Positions 46,001 to 57,262 of a stretch of 64,000 nt of DNA are shown here, piece by piece. How positions within the stretch are numbered: the stretch's first letter is position 1; each line of letters starts with the position of its first letter. The notes beneath the pieces were generated by a model. That model was not told the DNA's origin. It made no database searches and saw only the letters and a program-made list of their open reading frames with translations. Position numbers and translations under genes: made by a program. Where the stretch lies: the NCBI RefSeq assembly GCF_030253575.1, contig NC_080558.1:1746001-1810000 (forward strand). Reading direction: 5' to 3'. The DNA is from Rhododendron vialii (Eukaryota; Streptophyta; Magnoliopsida; Ericales; Ericaceae).

Positions 46001-46768
46001 GGACTTCTTATATATTTTACCTAATGCCTAAATAGAAGGCGGAAATGACTCCTTATATACAGTTTTGTCTATATCCCAAGTGATATGTACGTAATTCTCC
46101 TTTTAAAAATGCTAAATCAATTACCTATGGATTCCTTTTCAATTATCGATCTATGGATTTAAAATTGACTAAATCAATTCCATATATGTACATATTCTCA
46201 TTTTCGGTTTATAATTGATCCCATAAATCATGGGATTTCAAATGTTTGGAGATACATACAAATTGAATTTTAATTAGAAGGGCCAAATGTTTTCTTTTTA
46301 ATCGGAAGGAGTATTTTAGGTTTTATTTCATTAATTCTTTTCAAATATGTCGCTGGCTATACTACCCATATATACGAATTCAAAAACTAATTCCGTTTAA
46401 TAAATATGTACCAATCTAATGGTCCAAAATATACGGATTCAAGGGATGAAATATTTACCCACCAAATCAAAGATTTAATAACTAAAAGAATTCGTTGAAA
46501 GATTTAACAAAAATCTACTGTAATTAAGCAATTGTCTTGGCCAATTAGCTTTTGCCACTAATTAAGCAATTACGTTTACTCCCCAATTCTCTTCCAAAAT
46601 AGAAAATAGAAGGGGAATGTGTGATTAGAAAATGGTAAAAAAAAATTATCAATTTACGGACATGCCATTTTGTAGAATGGAGGGTAGAGATTTATGCAGG
46701 AGGAAGAGATAAATCTGGAGCGTTGGTTATCTTTTGGATTCAAACACAGCTCTGTTTTATTATATAGA
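43081..46768 (-). mobile_element. Helitron, 3.7 kb, non-autonomous
   Basis: In minus orientation the 5' end is TCTATATAATAAAACAGAGC and the 3' end is GCATTCGCTAG. A hairpin GTGCC-TTCA-GGCAC lies just before the CTAG. It sits between A and T as Helitrons do. The paralogous copy at 55.04 kb has the uninterrupted site ATATATAAATAATTATAA. No Rep/helicase domain is recognisable, so it is probably non-autonomous. A second piece resembling its 5' region (GTTGGTTGTCTTTTGGATTC) occurs inside at about 45050. Confidence 0.93.
44738..45945. repeat. Repeated CCCTG-aatca-CAGGG palindromes in the Helitron
   Basis: Near-identical words TCCCTGAATCACAGGGA occur near 44742, 44866 and 44923, with partial forms at 44944 and 45940. 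Each can form a small hairpin. Function unknown. Confidence 0.7.
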
Positions 46769-47269
46769 TAATTATAATTTTACTAATTTTCATTGTTTTG
46801 AGAAAGTAATTTACTATTTTTTGTTTGGTTTTTATGGGATGTAATAAGTAGATCATACTTGACCAGAATTAGTGTATTTTGGACAATGCGTAGTTTTATT
46901 TAGTTGCTACCTTGCTGCCTTTACCATGTTTGTTGCCTTAATGCCGTTACTGACTTTACAATTTGGACAATGTTTATGGAAATTAGTGTTTGCATTTTTA
47001 TTTGGAATGTGATCATTAGTACCATCATTTTATTTTTTTGGAAGGAAATCCGTGGATAAAGCTGGAACCAAACCGTGATTCACGGTTCGGAATCCAAACC
47101 GAACCGTGAGACTTTTGGATTAGGATTGGATTGCATTTTCTAAAAACCGTGAGATACGGATTATGATTGAATTCATACGAATCTAGACCGTCGACAGCCC
47201 TATGAATCAAGAGTCAAAGACGGCGCCTAATCTATTGTCAGCTACAATAATTCTTAATTAATTAAAGTA

Positions 47270-47419
47270 GACAAATGCTAAGTGCAAAGAAAATTTACCC
47301 AGAAATGACCCTGAAAGAGTAAATCAATGGTACAGATTCATTTTGAATTGTATTTGTACCGTTGATTTGCCCATTCGGGGTAATTTCTGGATAGATTTTC
47401 TTTGTATCTAGCATTCCTC
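47270..47419. mobile_element. MULE-type MITE (ATGCTA-end group)
   Basis: 150 bp; ends GACAAATGCTAAGTGCAAAG and, from the right, GAGGAATGCTAGATACAAAG. The 9-bp target duplication is ATTAAAGTA (47261-47269, 47420-47428). Absent from the short duplication copy near 55763. Confidence 0.9.
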
Positions 47420-47563
47420 ATTAAAGTATTGTTAATTAAAGTAATCCTAATTAAGGACCATAAGCCACATGGATCTATCAATACAGCTTCCTTTTAAATT
47501 TGGTTAAGCAATCTTTCTCTAAGAGTCAAGACTCGATAAACAAAGAGAATGAAGTACGAAGTA

Positions 47564-47835
47564 CTCCCTCCATCTCTTTTTAAGTGTCTTGCTTCGTAAC
47601 TCCAACTTATTAAAAAGACATCATCATTACACCTTTCACATCAACTTTTTCCTCTACTTTCCCTACTTATCCATCATCATGACACTTTTACTCACTAACT
47701 TTTCAAAATAAAATCTACTTTTAAGGACAAAATAGACAATACACCAACTTTTACCCCCCTAACTTTACAAAATGGACACTTATTAAGAGACAGCCCAAAA
47801 TGAAATACTGAACACAAAAAAAGGGACGGAGGGAG
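47564..47835. mobile_element. Stowaway MITE
   Basis: 272 bp, ends CTCCCTCCATCTC and GGGACGGAGGGAG, flanked by TA (47562-47563, 47836-47837). The short copy near 55875 has the empty site. Confidence 0.95.
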
Positions 47836-47931
47836 TATTTATCAGTTACCTTTGCACGGGGATTCGCACCATTAATTAATACTGTAATTTCCTATGACGT
47901 TAATTGAATATAACTAAAACAATACTTATTA

Positions 47932-48457
47932 GGGTAAACTACAGTTAATCCCCTCTAACTAAGTTTCACGTGCACTTTGCTTCCTTTAACTTTTTTTTTG
48001 ACACTCAACCCCCTTTAACTAACTGAAATTCAAACGGTCATAACTTCAAACGGTCATAACTTCTTCGTCTAAAATCGAAAACATGCAAATTGTATATCGA
48101 TTTCGAGGTCTTGAAGTCAGCTTTCTAATGACACCAAAATCATATCACGATTCAAAGTACACAGAAAGTTATGATCAAAACGGTCTTTCTGTCTATCAGC
48201 CCTTACTCTTTTGATCATAACTTTCTGTGTGCTTTGAATCGTGATGTGATTTTGGTGTCATTAGAAAGCTGACTTCAAGACCTCGAAATTGATATATAAT
48301 TTGCATGTTTTCGATTTCGGACAAAGAAGTTATGACCGTTTGAAGTTATGACCGTTTGAATTTCAGTTAGTTAGAGGGGGTTGAGTGCCAAAAAAGGAAG
48401 TTAAAGGGGCCAAGTGCACGCGAGGCTTAGTTAGAGGGGGTTAACTATAGTTTATCC
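47932..48457. mobile_element. Foldback MULE element
   Basis: 526 bp made of two arms of about 245 bp. Ends GGGTAAACTACAGTTAATCC and, from the right, GGATAAACTATAGTTAACCC. The 9-bp target duplication TACTTATTA flanks it (47923-47931, 48458-48466). The site is empty in the short copy (near 55972-55980). Confidence 0.93.
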
Positions 48458-48894
48458 TACTTATTATAGTACTCCTTCCTTTCTGATCTAAGTATGTATA
48501 GTGATTGTAGAGCTGCTGCGGAAACCGATCGGGGAACCGATAGATACGCAGGACCCATTCGATTTTTAAAAAAAATTATTGTACGGCTCGGATCATATGT
48601 ACAGAACCCAGAATAGACTTGGTCACCGTGGCCATCGGTCCCCCTCGTCGGTTTCCTTAACTTTTTCGATGGTGATTGTATTTTGTTTTATCAACTCAAG
48701 TATCAGTTCTATCGGCCCTGTGAAAAGAAGGTGGAAGCAACTTTACCATAAATGAAAAGAGCAAAAACTACATATTCATACAACGTAAAACCAATACCAA
48801 ATTTACAGCAACGGATGATGCTAAAAAATATATTAAATTTGTATAATACCACACATCTTTTACTTATATTCATCTATTCTTGTATTCTTGTACT

Positions 48895-50031
48895 AGAGAG
48901 AATTCTACACGGCCCCTCCGTGTAGAATGGGTTGAGCGGCAAAGTGATGAAGAATTGACACGTGGCAATTTGAAAGCAATTGTTTCATCTTTGTTAATGC
49001 GCGTTCTTTTTTGGTACCTTATAGAACATATACTTGATTATGTGAGTGCTAGAGACAAGAATAAATTATGACTCTTTAGAATAAAATGATAAAAACATAA
49101 AATCTTTGCACAGGTTCAAATGAATTGAAAGTTAGAGTACTTAATTTTTTTACCATATTTTTTTAATATATAAACAATCTAAAAAAATAAAAGTGTTCCA
49201 ATTTTCAATCTGTTTGAATCGGTGTGAAGATCTTATTTTTCTGGTCATATTATTCTCTAGGGTCATAGTTAATTTTGGTTTCCAAAACTCTTATAATTAA
49301 GTATCTGCTCTATAGGATCCCAAAGAAAGAGCAGATACTTAATTATGAGAGTCCAATAGACAAAAAATAATTCTCATCCTTTAGAATTAAATGACCTGAA
49401 AAATAAGATATTCACACCGATTCAAACGGATTGAAAATTAGAGTGCTTAATTTTTTATAGCATGTTTATATATTAAAAAATATGGTGAAAAAATTAAATG
49501 CTCCAATTTTCAAATCGTTTGAATTGATGCGAATATCTTTATTTTTTTATTATTTTATCATAAATGGTCATAATTATTTTTTGTCTCCAGGGATTTCATA
49601 ATTAAATATGTGTTCCTTCTTTGGGATCCTGTAGAGCAGATACTTAATTATGAGAGTCTTGGAGACAAAAATTAACTATAACCCTAGAGAATAATATGAT
49701 CAGAAAAATAAGATCTTCACACCGATTCAAACAGATTGAAAATTAGAACACTTTAATTTTTTAGACTGTTTATATATTAAAAAAATATCCAACTTTCAAT
49801 CTATTTTAACCGGTGCGAAGATTTTTTTTTTTAATCATTTTATCCTAAAGGGTCATAATTTATTTTTATCTCTAACACTCTCATAATCAAGTATATGTTC
49901 TACAATGTACCAAAAGAGAACGCGCATCAACAAGGATGAAACAATTGCTTTCAAATTGGCCACGTTTCAATCCTGCATCACTTTGCCGCTCAACCTATTC
50001 TTCACGGAGGGGCCGTGTAGAATTTTCTCTC
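48895..50031. mobile_element. Compound foldback element, hAT-like
   Basis: 1,137 bp. Ends AGAGAGAATTCTACACGG and, from the right, GAGAGAAAATTCTACACGG. The 8-bp direct repeat is CTTGTACT (48887-48894, 50032-50039). Outer arms of about 130 bp enclose three or four related modules of about 200-290 bp in alternating orientation, each with ACTTAATTATGAGAGT or its complement. No coding. Confidence 0.8.
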
Positions 50032-50039
50032 CTTGTACT

Positions 50040-50889
50040 GATATCAAGTCCATGTTCTTTACAATTTTTTCTTCCCTAGAGTTGTGCGCTTGTTCTGGCG
50101 TTCTCCTCTGCTTTTCTCCCCCATCTCTTTCTTTCCTAAGTACAAGAGTTTCTGGTTTGCTAAGAAATACGAGCACTTCTAAGGAGGCGGCGTGCATCAG
50201 ACATTCGTCTAAACACGTCTTACTAATTCATTATCATTTTTTGGAATTGGACACTCTTTGGTTATTTGGGACGCTCATGTGAGTCAGGTCCATTATTTAG
50301 ACATGCATGAAGCACATTGGTAGCTGTTAGAAATAGACCTGCTCCATCTATGGTTGAGTTATTTAGTATATTCTCAAAGATACATGGACTGTCTATTGGT
50401 GGATTCATTTTTGTTTTTCTGTTTTTGAGTTCTATGTCGAGGTTGACTACAAAAGAAAATGAATGATGGATTTATCTTTTGGTGAACATCGTTTTTTTGA
50501 TGCTTGACAAAATTTATATATCATTACCTTCTGAGCGACAAAATTTCTAATGCCGGTCTAGTTAGTTCGTGTTGGCTTTATCGATAAATTACCATGGAAT
50601 TCTATGCCGCTTTCGCTTGTGTCTGTTTTCTGGGGGCCTGGTAGACATCTTTTTCAATTTTTTGCCTGTTGCTACAACGTCAAGAAGCAAGTTGAGTGGA
50701 ATCTGTTTTTTTCGCCAATCTTGCTGGTGTTTTTATTGAGAACACAGAATTACAATGCACAAACACAAATGCCCATCGTATTATTTACTGTAATCATCAC
50801 AACATCATTACATCTTAGCAGTCGTCGTTTAATTATTTGCTCCGCATATATTATATCTTTGTATAGAGCAAATTAAGCCAGTAATACGT
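50040..50889. other. Intergenic, no gene seen
   Basis: Only short frames without family resemblance. This is the 3' side of the desiccation-related gene. Confidence 0.5.
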
Positions 50890-52091
50890 TCAATGAGGCA
50901 TTTTCAGGAATTCTTTGGCTATTCTTCCATTTCCTCCGAGAGGGTAGAACCCACCGGGCAAATGCTCACTGCCAGTGTTATACACGACCCTCAGAATCTC
51001 CCCCGGAGTTCTCTCATAAGAGATGGAGTAGAAATTCGCTGATAACACGTTGGTCTCTGTACGATTTTCCGCTCCTAGCTGAGGTGGGACTATGATGCCT
51101 TTATCCTTGATGCCGCACATCGCTAACTTATTTCTGAGCTCTGAAATGCGGATGGTAAACTCGGCCACCGTGTGGTTATATGGATGCACAAGTTCTTCAG
51201 CTCGCTCGTAGAGGTACATTCGTATAACCGCGTCTTGGCCGGATTCAACTCCCAAGAGTCCTGCCAAGAGCTGTGCAAAACAGATAAAAAGGGGAAAAAA
51301 GAAAAGTTACGTGGGTGATCAATCTACACAAACAATGTTCATTGCAGCCCCTTTCCGAGAGATTACCAAATAGAATGGACGATTTGTGCAAAAAATGGAC
51401 AATGAAAGCTATTCTGTTAGGAATTAATTACCCGCTTAGTCTGGTAGCCGTTGATAAGAGGATTTGCTCCAACGTAACCAACAAGTCCCATGTATGGAAT
51501 CACGTAGCAACTCAACATGTAATTGAGGCTATCACGATACGGGTCGAATGGAGGATCGAGTTCATACCCGAATGCTTCATCAAACAGTTTTGCAAAGTTT
51601 TTCGGGCTTACATCCAATAGAGGCCTTGGAAACAAACCTACTGTTTTTTCAAGGGCCCTGCAAAAAATTGGTTTGTTCACGCATTAACCAAATAGAAATT
51701 GCGTGTAATATTGATTGTAACGGGACAAGAAGATGAACCTGAGATGACCGACTTCTTGATACGCAAATTCCGTGATGATATTCCTCGTAAGGGAATCAAG
51801 TTTGGCTTCTTGGGCGCCAATGGGTGGGGGGCCGCCCAGAACTAACTGCGGCGCAAAGTAGTCGAGTCCATACCCAAGTGCTGCCCACAAGAAGTATTCA
51901 GCTTCCAAAAACTCAAGGTTCACTGCAAATTGCAATGTATCCACGTCTTCTTCATATACCGGGATTGCGTGGGGTGGATATGGTGACTCGCAAATAGGGT
52001 TGGATGAAGAGATGGAGATGCAGTTGCTCATGATTGACATCCATATTATTAACCTAATCAAGGAGAAAGTGGAGGCTAAGAGAACCCCCAT
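50890..52091 (-). CDS. Desiccation-related protein, PCC13-62 type, three exons
   Basis: Resembles the PCC13-62 desiccation-related proteins of resurrection plants, which have a ferritin-like domain; many land plants have homologues of unclear function. Exons: 51739-52091, 51432-51657, 50890-51270, joined at GT-AG sites, giving 319 residues (PCC13-62 is of similar length). The start is ATG 52091; an in-frame ATG at 52145 is less likely because it would precede the hydrophobic leader and sit close to the TATA box. Residues 1-28 look like a secretion signal. The domain begins DVDTLQFAVNLEFLEAEYFL and continues FAYQEVGHLRAL. Exon 2 has DSLNYMLSCYVIPYMGLVGY and exon 3 has LLAGLLGVESGQDAVIRMYL and GGFYPLGGNGRIA. 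No disruptions. It lies inside the long segmental copy; the short copy has lost it. Confidence 0.92.
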
Positions 52092-52161
52092 TATTGCTGT
52101 GTTTGTGTGTGTGTGAGAGAGAGAGGGGTATGAGATGAAATACATGAGAGAGTTTAAGGCA

Positions 52162-52171
52162 ATTTATAGTG
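52162..52171 (-). promoter_or_regulatory. TATA box of the desiccation-related gene
   Basis: Minus strand ACTATAAATTG about 75 bp before the ATG at 52091. A GT/GA-repeat leader follows in the 5' UTR. Confidence 0.6.
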
Positions 52172-52500
52172 AGGCTAAGTCTATGGAAGAGTAGCTTTCG
52201 CTTGTAGGATAATTCATACTCCTATTTCAAATGACCAAAATTTTGTAATATTTATTACTGTATCAACGAATAGAATTACAATATTTCGGAAAAAACACCC
52301 ACTACTCCTCTTGCGTGTTTAGGAAAACAAGCACAAATCAGATTTAGAGGCATAGTTTCTAACTTTTACCCCATACACTAGAGTTAATTTGGACCACGCG
52401 ATTTAATGTCTGAACATTTACTTGATCACACAAGCCAACCGTGGTAGGACCACCACATGCCGTGTAGAACGCATTCCGGGTCTCACGATAATGCAAAAAA

Positions 52501-53640
52501 AAATTGGGCATTCCTAACGGGTGGTGACAAGATACATAAAGTAAGAGGAAAATGTGCCATTACTACTTTGTATCAGACCCTTTTGTTTCTCTCCCTCTCT
52601 CTTTTCTTCTTTCTTTTGTGTATATAGGCGCACCAGCCTCCAAGGAAAAACGTAATTATCTGTTCAAAAATGGAGAAGACTTAATTTTACTTCCATTTAC
52701 ACAAATATATTTATACAAATTTTGTGGGACTTGGAATAGTCAACTTAAGGTTCAATATTGAATATTTCATGACAAATATATCGATGCTCATAGAGGAAAC
52801 CAACTTTATTAATCAACAAAAATTACGATAATTTCTAATGGAATCAAATATTAACCGCACAAGTTCTTTAATTCAAAGGGGGTAATTTCAATGGTTTCAG
52901 ATTCTCAATTTCTAGACGGTAGAGTTATTTTCTAGATTCATGTTTGTAGTTTATATTTTAAAGTATAATATATTGGTGTTTATGATAACCGATATTGAGC
53001 AAATTCAACGTACTGCTCGCTCCCAGTGTCATTTAACGAACGATTCAAAATTTGTGTTAGAACAATGGCACGAGATTTCTGTTATCATGATAAAATCTGA
53101 CTATATAGATTAAAGTATAACTTTTTGATTTTTGAAACTTTTTATACATACCATGATAAAATCTGGTTATATAAATTCTAGTCAAAGTTCTAGTTATCAA
53201 AATTAAAAGATAAGTTTGGAAGCCATGAACGTACCAAATCAACCTTAGTTGATTACATTCCTAGTACCACTAAAGATAGGTACACTACATTTTTATACTA
53301 CATAGTTACACTACATTTTATGTGGAACCTAGTACTAAAGAGTTTTCCAGTTTATAAAGAATCTTACATGAGGTGGGGTAAAAAAGGAATTAAGGGAAAC
53401 AAGTGACGGATATTTTCGTTTAGGAGTCAACTTTTTGGCTTTTCAATTTCAATTTTTTGGTTTTTTGAATTATGGTCAGAATGAATTTTGAATCTGGTAG
53501 AGTGTTTAGATGATATGACCATAATACATTTTGCAACAGGAGTAGGGTTAGAAAGATATGTGATAAAAATAAATTATAAATTAATTTTTTACCAAAACCC
53601 TTTATTATTTGATTTAATGGAAAAGAAAAGGACCTCCGAC
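52501..53640. other. Intergenic, no gene seen
   Basis: AT-rich, no recognisable gene. A local repeat around 53085 and 53155 (CATGATAAAATCTG) is present twice. Confidence 0.5.
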
Positions 53641-53722
53641 GTTACCAATCTCTTTCGTGATTCCTTTTCCCTTCCTCTTTTCCTTTGTTTTCTCGCACTG
53701 TAGTGAGAAAGCAGAAATAGAA

Positions 53723-53844
53723 ATGGCGGATCATGGGCCAAGGCCACATAATCCCTTTCCAAGCTCTATCCCTCCAATTAGAACACAGAGGATTCAACAT
53801 AATATTCCTCAACACCCCAATCAGCTTTCGTCTGCTTCTCTCAG

Positions 53845-53885
<41 letters not shown>

Positions 53886-53968
53886 AACAGTGGAAGAACA
53901 GATCTGGAATAGAGGAGGAGATAACGTTCAAAGGGTTTTTTGGAATTATCCCAAAACAGAGAGGGTAG
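53723..53968 (+). CDS. Short open frame of unknown nature, weak
   Basis: 81 codons starting MADHGPRPHNPFPSSIPPIR, then a Ser/Leu run coded by a (CT)n microsatellite (53848-53882), ending GFFGIIPKQRG. The proline-rich start could be the first exon of a gene whose remainder is lost, but I recognise no family. Reading through a microsatellite makes a chance frame likely. Confidence 0.2.
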
Positions 53969-54447
53969 GGATGACTTTTGGCGTGTCTGGAAAACGAAAA
54001 TAGGAAAAGCTCCTATGGACCTCATTCTCACTTCTCTTCTTTTTTCTTCAAATTTGAAAAAATCATTCTCGGAGAATGAGTTCTCTAGTTTTCAGCCAAA
54101 ATGAAAAAAAGAGAAACAGAAAATGTGAAAATGAGGCTGCCAAACAGACACTAAATAGAAAACGCAAAAATGAGAATCCAAAAGCTTATCCAAGATGATT
54201 TTTGGATTTTGGCGTTTTTTTTTTCGTTTCTTTCGAGAATGCATTATGGTATGCATTTTGGATTGGGCGCCCATAACACTCAGAAACGAGGAAAAGAATA
54301 CTGCTAATACTCTCACTTCGTATGTCAGTACTTGCTAGTTCATTTTCGACATTTTTGTCATGTATTGAATGATTTATATCTTTTAATTTGTAATGGATTT
54401 CCTGATTTTGGAAATTCTGTATAGTCGAATTAAGTGAAATTTATCAT

Positions 54448-54678
54448 ATAAGATCTACAGGGCGGTTCCGAGGGCATCTAAAAAAGATCTAAAAAAATAC
54501 CAAAATCTCAATCTCATAGTTCTTGATCAAATTTTGATGATCCGAGTAGCTCAATGTGTCTATAACATGATTTTAAGGGTACCGTCTGTTTACATTAAGC
54601 AGTTCAGACCATCGAAATTCGATCAAAAATTTTGAGGTGTTTTTTTAGGTGTCCCCAAAACCACCACGTAAAATCTAT
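54448..54678. mobile_element. MITE-like inverted repeat at duplication edge
   Basis: Ends ATAAGATCTACAGGGCGGTT and, reverse-complemented from the right, ATAGATTTTACGTGGTGG, then each side has a TCTAAAAAA or CCTAAAAAA stretch. The long copy starts its homology inside this unit (42530), so the duplication breakpoint falls in it. Confidence 0.55.
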
Positions 54679-56405
54679 ATTGCATATTTTTAAAAATTCT
54701 TATTGAAAGGCAAGTACAATTTTTTAAAGTGTGTGAAATAGTAAAATGAACAAACAAACGCGGCCGAAGTATATTCTATTTGATAATACTTTTTCATCCG
54801 CGCTCAACAGAATGAATCAGTAGGGCTGTCCAAGAAAAATCGAGAACCGTGAAATTGGTCCGGACCGATCCGATCCGTGCTTTTTGGATTTTGTCCGTTG
54901 ATTAATGATCCGGACACGAATTTGAAAAGTAAAAAATCGTGAGATATGGATCAGGATTGAATTTTCATTTCAAAACCATAGATTAACCGAACCAGATCGT
55001 GAAATATTTAAAAAATAAAAATATAGATATGTGTGTGTAATATATATAAATAATTATAATTTTACTAATTTGCTTGTTTGTTTTGAGAAACTAATTTGCT
55101 ATTTTTTGTTTGGTTTTTATAGGATGTAATAAGTAGATCATGCTTGACTAGAATTTGTGTATTTTGGACAACAAAAATGCTACTTGCACAACCGTTGTGT
55201 TGGTTGTGTGGGTAATTCTGACTGTCCAAATGTATTTGGATGGTCTAGATTTTAAGCAAACTTTTCTAAGAACAAGTCTAACTTTTATGGGAAAGAGTTT
55301 GAATGAATCTTGGCCATTTATTACAGCAACGGACGGCTAGAGATTGGTTGTGTATTGTGTTTTACACAACCGTTGTGTATGTAGCACTTTTGTTTGGACA
55401 ATGCGTAGTTTTATTTGGTTGCTATCTTGCTGCCTTTACCATGTTTATTGCCTTAATACCGTTACTGCCTTTACAATTTGGACAATGTTTTATGGAAATT
55501 AGTGTTTGCATTTTTTTTTGGAATATAATCATGGTAGTACCATCATTTTATTTTTTTGGAAGGAAATCCGTGGATAAAACCGGAACCAAACCGTGAGAAT
55601 TTTGGAATAGAATTAGATTGCATTTTCTAAAAACCGTAAAATACGGATTAGAATTGGATTGGATTCATACGAATCCGATCCGATCTGAACCGTGGATAGC
55701 CCTATGAATCAGGAGTCAAAGACGGCGCCTAGTCTGTTGTCAGCTACAATAATTCTTAATTAATTAAAGTAATCCTAATTAAGGACCATAAGGCACATGG
55801 ATCTATCAATACAGCTTCCTTTTAAATTTAGTTACGCAATCTTTCTCACTCGATAAACAAAGAGAACGAAGTACGGAGTATTTATCAGTTACCTTTACAC
55901 AGGGATTCGCACCATTAATTAATACTGTAATGTCCTATGACCTTAATTGAATATAGCTAAAACAATAGGAGTACTTATTATGGTACTCCTTCCTTTCTAA
56001 TCTAACTATGTATAGTGATTGTAGAGCTGCTGTGGAAACCGACCAGGGAATCGACGGACACGCAGGACTCATTCAATTTTTAAAAAAAAATTATTGTACG
56101 ACTCGGATCATCTGTACAGAGTCCGAAGTGGACCCAGCTCCACTGTGACCAAAATTTTGTAATATTTATTACTGTATCAACGAATAGAATTACTCTATTT
56201 CGGAAAAAACACCCACTACTCCTTTTGCATGTTTAGGGATACAAGCACAAATCAGATTTAGAGGCATAGTTTCTGACTTTTACCCCATACACTAGAGTTA
56301 ATTTGGACCACGCGATTTAATGTCTGAACATTTACTTGATCACACAAGCCAACCGTGGCAGGACCACCGCACGCCGTGTGGAACGCAACCCGGGTCTCAC
56401 AATAA
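54507..56405. repeat. Segmental duplication, short copy
   Basis: Collinear with 42530-52500 but without its Helitron, Stowaway, MULE elements and desiccation gene. The blocks join directly at the corresponding points. It has its own MITE at 55172-55392. Confidence 0.9.
55172..55392. mobile_element. MULE-type MITE (ATGCTA-end group)
   Basis: 221 bp, ends CAAAAATGCTACTTGCACAA and, from the right, CAAAAGTGCTACATACACAA. The 9-bp target duplication is TTTGGACAA (55163-55171, 55393-55401). The long copy shows the empty site at 46878-46886. Confidence 0.93.
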
Positions 56406-56439
56406 TAAAAAAAATGTATAATTTCTAAAATAATTATTT

Positions 56440-56580
56440 AAGGGCCCTGTAAAAAATCAGTTCCAATGGATATCAGTAGATATATTTTTTGAATTTGTAG
56501 GGGCAAAACTGCTCGCCCCGACGAATTCAAAAAATATACTTATCGATATCCGTTGGAGCTGATTTCTTTTAAGGCCCCAT
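56440..56580. mobile_element. Short foldback MITE
   Basis: 141 bp; inner arms CAGTTCCAATGGATATC and CAGCTCCAACGGATATC. Flanked by AAATAATTATTT on both sides (56428-56439, 56581-56592); because that word is itself palindromic the exact target duplication length (9-12) is open. Confidence 0.7.
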
Positions 56581-56691
56581 AAATAATTATTTTAAAATTT
56601 ATAGATATTTTCTTTATTTTTGTGGATCTCAGAGTGGGCCCCATATGCTTTTATATTTTCCATGTCTGTTCTGTTGTTCCATATGTGCTTA

Positions 56692-57150
56692 CTAGGGTTT
56701 GCCCATGCCTGCACAATGCATTTTGAATACAACTAAAATAAATTATAAAACTATTGAAATGATAGAGAGATAGGAGGAGGAGTCATTGATTGTATTCGTG
56801 ACCAAAACTAATTTAGAGGGGTGTTCGTTCTCAAATGGTGTTCGGTCTCAAAGAAAATTACAGGGCCGAGTGAGCGTCGCCTTTAGGAGCGGAGAGCTAG
56901 AAGAAGGGGTGTCTGTGTGTGCATGAGAGATAGAGAGGAATTATTATTGTTTGAGAGAGTGAGATATGAATTTTGAACGTGAGATCTAATTAATTACTAT
57001 TGTTTGAGAGAGTGAGATATGAATTTTGAACATGTGATCTAATTAATTATTATTGTTTGAGAGAGCGAGCAGTAGGATTTATGGAGCAAACCAATGGTTA
57101 TGATTTATAAAAAGATAAGATTCAAAAACCCTTCTCCCTTATTATGTAGA
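56692..57150 (-). mobile_element. Small Helitron relic
   Basis: 459 bp. Minus-strand 5' end TCTACATAATAAGGGAG and 3' end CAAACCCTAG, inserted between A and T. Both ends resemble the large Helitron at 43081-46768; the hairpin region is decayed. It contains a unit of about 58 bp (TGTTTGAGAGAGTGAGATA) repeated two and a half times near 56947-57065. Confidence 0.7.
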
Positions 57151-57262
57151 TGTGCAAAGTGCATTTAGCTGATTGGTGATTAATGTTTTTTGGTTTGAGG
57201 TTATGTATTATTCCAAATTCGGGACTTGACTCTGCAGCTAACTCGCCTACCAGGTAATCATC

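Larger units (their letters stand above)
42530..52500. repeat. Segmental duplication, long copy
   Basis: Matches the short copy 54507-56405 in five collinear blocks: 42530-43080, 46769-47269, 47429-47563, 47836-48620 (less one insertion) and 52222-52490. The gaps are transposon insertions in this copy plus one 3.6-kb block (48.62-52.22 kb) holding the desiccation gene and a foldback element. Confidence 0.9.

Noticed and set aside
49905-50282. 125-codon frame starting in the compound foldback element
   Set aside because: It crosses the element boundary at 50031 into unrelated flank and shows no domain.
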